This document shows positions 56,340 to 64,000 of a stretch of DNA of 64,000 nt, in pieces. This stretch comes from Pogonophryne albipinna (lineage: Eukaryota > Chordata > Actinopteri > Perciformes > Artedidraconidae). The stretch covers positions 38,947,142 through 39,011,141 of the forward strand of contig CM053250.1 in NCBI GenBank assembly GCA_028583405.1, in the 5' to 3' direction. Both the position numbers and the translations under genes were made by a program. Every line of letters starts with the position of its first letter. Within the stretch, counting starts at the first letter, position 1. The notes beneath the pieces are model-generated. The model was not told the DNA's origin, ran no database searches, and saw only the letters and a list, made by a program, of their open reading frames with translations.

Positions 56340-57339
56340 ATCTGCTAGCCGCTGGCTTTTTACACCCAAAGTGATTTTTGATCGCAGGTTATGTTCATTA
56401 GATTAAAATGATGTCATTTTGCCATGTTTTTGCCCTTCATATAGACCATTAACTTCAAATTAAAGCCAGCCCAGTTGTGAGTAACATGACTGGAGCTAAC
56501 AGGTTGACAGGCTGAGCTATCAATACATACTACAGAGGAGACGCTGGGAGTTTGCTTGTTACAAGTCTTTGACCTTGGTTTTTCCTTTTGTCACTCACCT
56601 TTAGTGACCCATCATTCATCTTCCTTTTAAATAATCAAGTAGAGGGAAAAAACAATGTTGAAAATGATCCCAGGACTTCCACTCAGGCCCCCTCTGAGTT
56701 ACCTAGAAATATAAAAGGAGTGCAATTAACTGGACAAAGAGGGAACTGATTGAAAATATACTTTTCAATGTCAATGTCAAACCCACATTAACACCTATAG
56801 AGACTTCTCTTTGTGAATCTCTCAACTGCAACTCTGGCAGACCAAGTTGATATATGCTTCTTGGATGTGCTCGAAAAGTGGTTAAAATGGTGCTTAAAAC
56901 CAAAGATTGGGTGGGTTGAAAAAAAGAAAAAAAGAAGCTGTAATTGGAAACAATATGTAAGGAAGACTTAAGTGGGTATTCTTCTCAGGAGTTTGTAGAT
57001 TGTGAGGTATATATAGTGTACAGTTAACACTTTATTCTGAGGGGGGTGCTAAAGTATAATCACTATCCCTCAGCAATGAATCAAAAAGGTAATTTGCACA
57101 AAAAAAAATTGTTGGAAGATTTTCACCTAAAGCTCCTTACACACCAAGCCGATTTTCGGCGTCGATAGATGTCTGTTCAGCTTAGCGAATCAGTGCATGA
57201 GAAGCGAAACGGAAGTGAGCGACCCAAACAACCTATTAAGAAGGCAAATCTGAGATTTCATTTAACTCCAGCTCTCGACACAGGTTCGGGAAAGCCCCAT
57301 GAGCTTCTCGCTGTAGAGTGAAAATGGAACGCACACGCT
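56340..57339. other. trhr2 upstream region
   Basis: Expected to hold the 5' UTR and promoter. I see no convincing TATA box, CpG island or coding sequence. A short T/A-rich stretch at 56920-56945 is not diagnostic. Confidence 0.4.
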
Positions 57340-57990
57340 ATTTGTTGTTTGTTTATATCACGCAGTCTGTTATTTTCTAAATAATACACTGTTATTTACT
57401 CAACAATAACACACTATTATCCTTGTTTTTATTTATTTGTTTAATTCTATAATATCGGGCTTTTTTGCCGTCCGTCAGGAACTGAATTTCAAAATAAAGT
57501 CACTGGAAACAGACGTAGGCGATACACACCCACTGAACTGATTACCCAAGAATCTCAGCTATGGTTGAAGCTCGGTGATTGGATGTTTTAGCCGCAATGC
57601 ACGTAACATATTAATATTAGACTTTAAGTACTTTGTCAGGCTTAATATTTATCTGTAGATACCCCCAAAGCTTTTTTCTTATTTAAAAGAAGACCTTAAC
57701 CTAAAGTATTCTTTAATGTGTTAATAAAGGTTCATTCGTCTTTCTGTTTTGCACCTCCTCATATTAATATCTTTGTACATCCGTCACTAAACTGTTTTAT
57801 TGTAGAGATCACTTACAGTATCTTCTTGGTTTTTTATATTCTATATTTCTATCATTGACCTTCTCCTTTCCCCCTATTTTGTATGTAGACTACTCTTAAT
57901 ATTTAAAAAATTTCATCAAATATAACATATTCAACAAAAAAATTCAATAACGTGCTTTAACCAATAGGCGGTGCGGGTTAAAAAATTGTC
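57340..57990. mobile_element. Fragment of the foldback family
   Basis: 57470-57600 matches 47795-47935 (GTCCGTCAGGAACTGAATTT, CACTGAACTGATTACCCAAG). 57600-57960 matches, inverted, 48540-48850. No terminal repeats seen, so it is a partial or rearranged third copy. Confidence 0.7.
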
Positions 57991-58199
57991 AAGTTTAAAG
58001 TGTTACAGTTTTTCTCGATTGCTAACACACTTTTTTTTTTTTATTGCTCAGTTTCTCAGAACACTAAACACAATTCACAAAACCACACACCCAAAGTGCA
58101 AAACACCTAATTTCTCCTGCTAAATGAAGAACTGCACTCAAAACTACATAAACACTTACCAAATGCAAACTTTTGCACCAAATATAACACACTTCATTC

Positions 58200-58902
58200 A
58201 TAATACTAGGCAAGGCAAGGCAAGTTTATTTATATAGCACTTTTCTGTACGCGACAATTCAAAGTGCTTTACAAATTAAATTCAAATACTTTTTAGGAAT
58301 AAATACAGTAAAAACACATTATATAAAGGCATTTTACAACAGGCATTACAAAGCAAAGATAATAAAATAATAAAAATGAACACCACAGGTATACAATACA
58401 TGTTTAAATGGCATACTGTAGTGCGAATATGAGCAGCTCAATTTAAAGTAGCGGCAAAGAGATATATCTTTAGTCTCGATTTAAAAATAGTAAGCGTTTC
58501 TGCGGACGTGCATGATTTGGGTAGTTTGTTCGAGATTGTCGGGGCATAATAGCTAAATGCTGCCTCTCCATGTTTTGTTGTTACTCTCGTAACCGATAGC
58601 AGACCCATCCCAGAAGACCCGAGGCACCTTGATGGCTCGTAATTATGTAGGAGTTCAACAATATACTTTGGTCCTAAACCATGTAATGATTTAAAAACTA
58701 GCAATAGTACTTTCAAATCAATTATTTGGCCGACTGGAAGCCAATGTAGAGATTTCAGAACCAGACTGATGTGATCCACTCTTTTAATGTTAGTGAGGAC
58801 ACGTGCAGCAGCGTTCTGAATCAGCTGCAGCTTTCTGATGGATTTTTTTGTCAGCCCTGTGAATACACTATTTTGACTCACAGAACAATGGGGGCTATCC
58901 AC
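58200..58902 (-). mobile_element. Rex1/L2-type LINE 3' fragment
   Basis: The 3' end (GCAAGGCAAGGCAAGTTTAT, TATATAGCACTTTTC, inverted) is followed by a minus-strand frame at 58438-58880: [40 protein letters not shown] and TKHGEAAFSYYAPTISNKLP, the end of an L2/Rex1 reverse transcriptase. The 5' part is missing. 58903-59970 shows nothing recognisable. Confidence 0.83.
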
Positions 58903-59969
58903 CCTTATTCACAATGTAATGTAATTCACAGCCTCTTCTCTCTTCAGTGAGGAGCAACAGGTTCAGCTTTCAGAACAAAGTAACAACAAACTAAAATGGC
59001 ATTCATTTTTTTAAATATGTCGTGTAGTAATAGATTTATTTATTTTTCTTCTCAAGAGAGTACCAGAATGTGTATTTTATGTTAGTATTTCAAAAAATCT
59101 CTTGGGGGCTGCAGGGGTTGGGTTTTCAGCATGTCAACTCTTTCACTTGTGGGGAAATTGCAGGATTGGCACAGCGTTACAAATGTGCCACAAAACCAAC
59201 CAATGGATGTATATATAGCCTAATAAGACCGTCAACAGCCTAAACCCCTCTGTTTCCGTAACAACAATTCACGAGCGCCTCCCTCAAGGCCTCACCCCCC
59301 GTTGACAAATCTCGAGCGTCTAACAGCCCCCCCCCTTGACAATTCAGATTTCCCGGGAAATGTAAGTTTCGGGGTGGGCCCGCCCTGGTAAATCAAATGC
59401 CCGCCCAGAGACGTATGTCTGCCGCCGGGTCTGCATGCACTCAACGCAGCCCCGCTCTCTTTAACTCCAGGTGACTTTCTGCCGCTTTCCTCCGTGGTGC
59501 CGTGCTGATCGTTTCACCACGGAGGAAATCACTTCACTAATGGTAGTACCCATAAGGAGCTGTACAAATGCCGCAGTTTTTGCGTGGCTGTGTCTTTAGT
59601 TGAAAGCCCAGTGGCGATCTGCTCATCTCTCATCGAAATAATATGCTACAAAGGGGCGGACTGGCCATCTGTGTGTTGAACTTTCCAGTCGGCTCCCAGA
59701 CCGTAGTCGAGGAAACAGGGGGGATAACTCTCTGTCGTCTCCCAGGGCAGAAGCAACAAGCTTCAGGTTCAATAACCCACGTTAGCTTAAATGACTGGAG
59801 AGAGGCGAGCTCTTCTTGGGAGGCCGTTGCATTTATTTAGCTGTTCTTCTGTTTCACAAAATACATCACAGACCTCTGTTTTTCTGCTTCCTCCTTTCAC
59901 TTCCAGAAACATACACACGCTTTCCCTCACTGTCGCTCTACCATCCACAAACACACATGCACAAGCCAC

Positions 59970-59973
<4 letters not shown>

Positions 59974-60052
<79 letters not shown>
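59974..60052. repeat. (CT)n microsatellite
   Basis: CT run with one CG interruption. Poly-Leu-Ser frames through it are artefacts. 60053-61700 holds short frames but no recognised gene; GGTGGAGTTAGGGTGGAGTT near 60345 is a small tandem repeat. Confidence 0.97.
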
Positions 60053-60055
<3 letters not shown>

Positions 60056-62199
60056 GAGACAGCGATCTCATCTCACTCTGCGTGACCCTAATATCATAAC
60101 ATGTGTGTTCTGGAGAATCACAGAACTGACGATCGTCCTTATTATTATGCCGTTTAAACCAATTATTTAATGTGTTTGTTAAATTCGGCATCATGTAAGT
60201 TGCCCTGACAGGTTCCCCCCAGCCTACTAGCTGGTTAGCTAGCTTGATAGCCACCGGCTGTAGGCGGCAGGGAGAGACGATGTCAGCGGGAAAGCCGGCT
60301 GATCGCAGCGGGATGGGAAGACCCACACGAGCCGCGGAGTTAGGGTGGAGTTAGGGTGGAGTTGGGGTGGAGACAGAAATGTTAGCTCAGCAGACTTCAG
60401 TGAGCCGAGGAGCATCTAGGTAGCAGCCTGCTAGGTCCGATAATGCTAGCTAGCTAGCGGGCTAGGGACCGGTGAGCAGGAAAGAGCCAGCAGGTAGGAG
60501 ATGACAACACAAAGATCTGTGTCGATTCGATATAGAGATGCTGCTATTTTTGCTGATGACTGACGTTTCAAAAGTAGAGAACCAGACAGGAGAGGTTCTG
60601 ATCTGGACTAAAGAACAATATTTGGGGCGGAGGAGCGGCGAACAAACAACGCCAGCACCCTCGGCGACCCGGGAAAAGAAATATCCAAAATCAGAAATAT
60701 CCAAAATCAGGTCAGTAACGGTTTTCATGGGGACAATATTTACTCAAATTGATGGGTTTGGATGATGGGCGAAACTCGTGTCACAAGTCATGTGCACGGA
60801 AATGCTGGTCAACCATTGGTCACACATGAAGGGGGTAAAAACGCAAATCCCGGCAATTTCTACCGGAGCCTCCGCCATGGAGCATCGGCACTTTCGGCAG
60901 GTTATTCTCATGCTGCTGTTAATCTGGAGATCAACAGACACTAGCGGCCCACGCATATGATTATATAATCAGACAACGTCCGTTAAAAAACATTATAACA
61001 TAATGAGAGACGTTCTGCAGTAAGGAGGGGCGTTTCACCGACGACAGGTGTTCTTACTTTTATGTAGTTGACGGAGCATTTTTACTTTAAATTCCACTGT
61101 AGCGCCGCTACACTTAATTCTGCTTCACTCTTTAAATTAACAACCGCGGATGTCTTGAAAGACTCTTTCGCTAAAGATTGAAGACATCCGCGTTCTTGTG
61201 ACACGTAAATACTATGCTTCCTATGTTTTGGTGCGGACTGCGTTCACACCAGCGATGAACCGCTCCAGAGTTCGCAAGCAAGCGTTCCGAGACCACCTAT
61301 TTTAGCGGGCCAGAGTCCGGTTGTTTAGTTCACTTCAGAGGTCTCTGGTGTGAATGCGCCGTTATCTCAGTGGGTCTCAAACGGTTTGGTCACAAATTAT
61401 TCAAAAGATTATTTCCACGGCACACCTTCATATGATCATTATAGTCTATATGGTAGTAAAACAAGAATAGAGTTTAAAAGGGGAGTGATTTGTAAAATAT
61501 CCATAAAGAAAAAGAACATCTGTTTACAGTTCTGTTTCATATGGGTGTTGAGAGATGTATCCATAGATCTCTTAATGTTGCTCTCAAAGTGCACCAGATT
61601 GATGCTTTTAACTTCAATATTTAAAAAAAATCTTCCCGGGGAAGCATCCCCCCGGACCCCCTTAGAGGAGGTGAGGTCCGCCCCCCACTCATAAAAAATA
61701 GCACTTTACCCCTGCCTATATGCCGTGAGCTGATTATCGAGCCTTCATTGTAACAGTCGCGGGTGTACTGTGTGTGCGTGTTGGGAGTGTTGCAGTAGAA
61801 AATTCCACTGTAGCGCCGCGGCCGCCGCCACTGTGGGCTAAGCCCCGAATGTTTTCAGGTCCAGGCGACGCCTCTGTTCAGCAGTATCAACCAATCCTCT
61901 AATCCTAGAATTATTGAGACGCATTAGCGAAACCAGGGGTATTGTTTTTCGCAGCAACAATGATACATAATGCCATGACAAAAGCCATTATTGAAACAAC
62001 AAGTAAACTATTTTTTGTGCTAATGGAAGATTTTTAGTGAATATGCATTTATACCATCAGAAAACCATACATCATACGATATTTGTGTACGCCTTGTGGG
62101 TACAGGGAGAATTTATAGATTTATTTCATACAACGTTGTGGGTTTTCCATGTCCTGTTCAAAATAGGGTAATCATTGCAATATTAATTGAGCATGTTAT

Positions 62200-62580
62200 G
62201 CTCAAAGGAGGGAGTGTCATGATTATACAGATATATTGATTTCGGTGACGTTGTAGTTAATAAATAATAACATGTAGTCAACAATAGATCTCATAACAAC
62301 AAAAGGTATGCCAAAGCTTGGGCCTTCTCCAAGGAGGGAGTGGTCCAGTTTTAGATATTAGACTAATAGAAGTGCATGAATATGTCAGAACTCTGAGTAA
62401 TATTATCCAAGTTTTGTCTACACAGGCTAGGAAAACTACAGATATGCCAGACGAGACACCAGAAGAGACTCCTGTTTGGCCAGGTGATTGGGTGAGGGTG
62501 AAAGTTCACAAAAGACAGTGGGCTGATCCCCGGTGGTCGGAACCGTGAGAAGTTGTAACGAACTTCACACGCGCTCCGGT
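62200..62580 (+). mobile_element. Endogenous retrovirus remnant (integrase C-terminus)
   Basis: The frame at 62318-62548 contains PVWPGDWVRVKVHKRQWADP followed by RWSEP and a stop. PGDWVxVKxHxRxxxxPRW is the C-terminal DNA-binding domain of gammaretrovirus-like integrases. Purine-rich tracts (AAAGGAGGGAGTG at about 62202 and CAAGGAGGGAGTGG at about 62331) resemble polypurine tracts. No complete gag, pol or env and no paired LTRs are seen; it is an isolated, inactive fossil. An LTR-retrotransposon with a similar domain is the alternative. Confidence 0.6.
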
Positions 62581-62689
62581 TTAAAGGTAAAGAAAAAGGA
62601 GCAAATTGACCCCACCTCACACATTGTCACCCTTCACTGGCAACTTCCAGAAAATTATTGTTATTGTTATTATTTGACTCAAGTTTACT

Positions 62690-64000
62690 TATTTAAAAAC
62701 CAAAATTAAATTATACCTCCTTTGAAAGTCTCGTTTTTAGTCTTACGCATCCGAACTGGAAAACTTTGCAGCCAATCTTATTTGTTACAGTGTACCGTGC
62801 ACCAGGTCCTTATTCAGAATTCTTATCAGAATTCTCTGAGTTTTTATCAACTTTGGTTCTTAAAACAGATAAAGTAATTATCGTAGGTGACTTTAATATT
62901 CATGTTGACGATGATAAAAATAGCCTTACTGTTACATTTAACTCTATTTTAGATTCTGTTGGTTTTTGTCAGAGTGTAAATAAACCAACCCACTGCTATA
63001 CTCACACTCTCGACCTTGTTCTGACTTATGGTATTGAAATTGAGCAACTATTAGTCGAACCGCATAATCCTGCTTTATCCGACCATTTCTTAGTAACTTT
63101 TGAAGTACTGTTACTAGACTACAAAGCATTAGTCAAAAGCTCCTGCAGCAGAAACCTATCTGTTAGTGCTATAGCCAAATTTAAGGAAGAGATTCCACCA
63201 ATACTTAACTCGATAGCATGTCTGCATAGAAGGGAGGAAACTTATACAAAATGTACACCACCCCAAATTGATCATGTTGTTGATAGTGCTACAGATCCGC
63301 TGCGAATAAAATTATACTCTGTTGCTCCTTTGAAAAAGAAGAAAATAAAACAACATAGATTAGCTCCATGGCATAATGCCGAAACCCTCAAAATAAAGCA
63401 AAAGTCGAGACAACTTGAAAGGATATGGCGTTCCACTAAACTTGAAGAATCTCGTTTAATTTGGCATATTACTCTCAATGAATATAAGAAAGCACTGCGT
63501 AAAGCGAGAGCAGCCTACTACTCTCCATTAATAGATGAGAATAAGAATAATGCAAGATTTCTTTTCAGCACTGTAGCCAGGCTGACAGAGAGCCACAGCT
63601 CGATTGAGCCTTCTATTCCCATAGCACTCAGTAGTAATGATTTTATGTGCTTTTTTAACGATAAAATTGTTACTCTTAGAAACAAAATTAATGACCTCTT
63701 GCCTTTGACCAGGAGAGTGTTATCAACAGCTCCCGGAAACGTAAGTTCTAATATTACACTAGATAGTAAACTAGAATGCTTTTCAGCCATAAACCTTGAA
63801 CAATTAAATTCAATGATTCTCTCGTCTAAACCATCAACGTGTATGTTAGACCCAATTCCAACTTCCAAGTTGTTGAAGGAAGTTGTTCCATTAATTAGCA
63901 CTTCTTTATTAAATATTATTTATATGTCTATTATCAGGCTATGTTCCACAATCATTCAAAGTAGCAGTGATAAAACCGCTTCTTAAAAAGCACAACCTCG
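62690..64000 (+). mobile_element. L2-like LINE, 5'-truncated, running off the window
   Basis: Same family as 2449-4922 and in the opposite orientation. The start is approximate. The sequence begins in the endonuclease and continues into the reverse transcriptase past the window edge. Confidence 0.85.
62766..63986 (+). pseudogene. L2-like LINE ORF2: endonuclease end and RT start (partial)
   Basis: The frame opens as PILFVTVYRAPGPYSEF; there is no true start, since the element is truncated. VIIVGDFNIHVDD and ALSDHFLVTFEV are the GDFN and SDH motifs of the apurinic endonuclease. A basic linker follows, then [14 protein letters not shown] at the RT start. Near 63925 it departs from the left copy ([15 protein letters not shown]) by a small deletion that shifts the frame, so this copy is also inactive. 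63500-63950 is nearly identical to 4480-4920 of the left copy, inverted. Confidence 0.82.

Noticed and set aside
56340..56369. Ten-codon N-terminal extension of trhr2
   Set aside because: It would need a TTG start; the ATG at 56339 is in frame and gives a TRH-receptor-like N-tail.
59791..60085. Frames ending in long Leu-Ser runs
   Set aside because: They arise from the CT microsatellite.

Overview
This is nuclear DNA of a ray-finned fish, most likely a percomorph teleost. The evidence is a spliced vertebrate hormone-receptor gene with GT-AG introns, many CA/CT microsatellites, and a repeat complement typical of teleosts: L2/Rex1-type LINEs, a DIRS retrotransposon, hAT and TTAA-target DNA elements. 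I see no prokaryotic gene structure, CRISPR array, rRNA or tRNA. The species cannot be named from the sequence alone.

The one clear host gene is a thyrotropin-releasing hormone receptor, closest to the TRHR2 type (trhr2), on the minus strand. It has five coding exons between 56339 and 22726. Each junction has GT and AG and every phase closes, giving 1383 nt and 460 aa. Introns 1 to 4 are 1152, 2663, 629 and 27787 bp. Everything else I can identify is transposable or simple-repeat DNA lying in or beside this gene.

Layout. 1-2448: a (GT)n microsatellite and a small hAT element. 2449-4922: 5'-truncated L2-like LINE (minus). About 4923-18133: a DIRS retrotransposon (plus) split by four later insertions with recognisable target duplications: a hAT with a BED finger, a 2.7-kb foldback element, a TTAA element, and a 3.0-kb transposon with an uninterrupted 816-codon gene and a 9-bp duplication. 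18134-22725: simple repeats, plus a LINE tail split by a hAT element.

22726-56339: trhr2. Its last intron holds a possible 14.9-kb element (23575-38517). This has inverted arms of about 750 bp, a near-perfect 8-bp duplication, remains of a Merlin/IS1595-like transposase on the minus strand, and decayed exons of a CCDC106-like gene on the plus strand. The intron then continues with a second foldback, a LINE split by a piggyBac-type element, and a second member of the 7-kb foldback family, itself split by a hAT element. Intron 2 holds an internally deleted L1 with a 14-bp duplication.

56340-64000: upstream DNA with a foldback-family fragment, a Rex1/L2-type LINE 3' part, a CT microsatellite, a small endogenous-retrovirus integrase remnant, and at the edge the 5' part of another L2 copy, oriented opposite to the one at the left end.

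The nesting gives a relative chronology. The most notable objects for follow-up are the unassigned 816-codon transposase with its 9-bp duplication, and the 14.9-kb gene-carrying element inside the receptor intron. Family names for transposons come from recognised motifs, ends and target duplications, without any database search.
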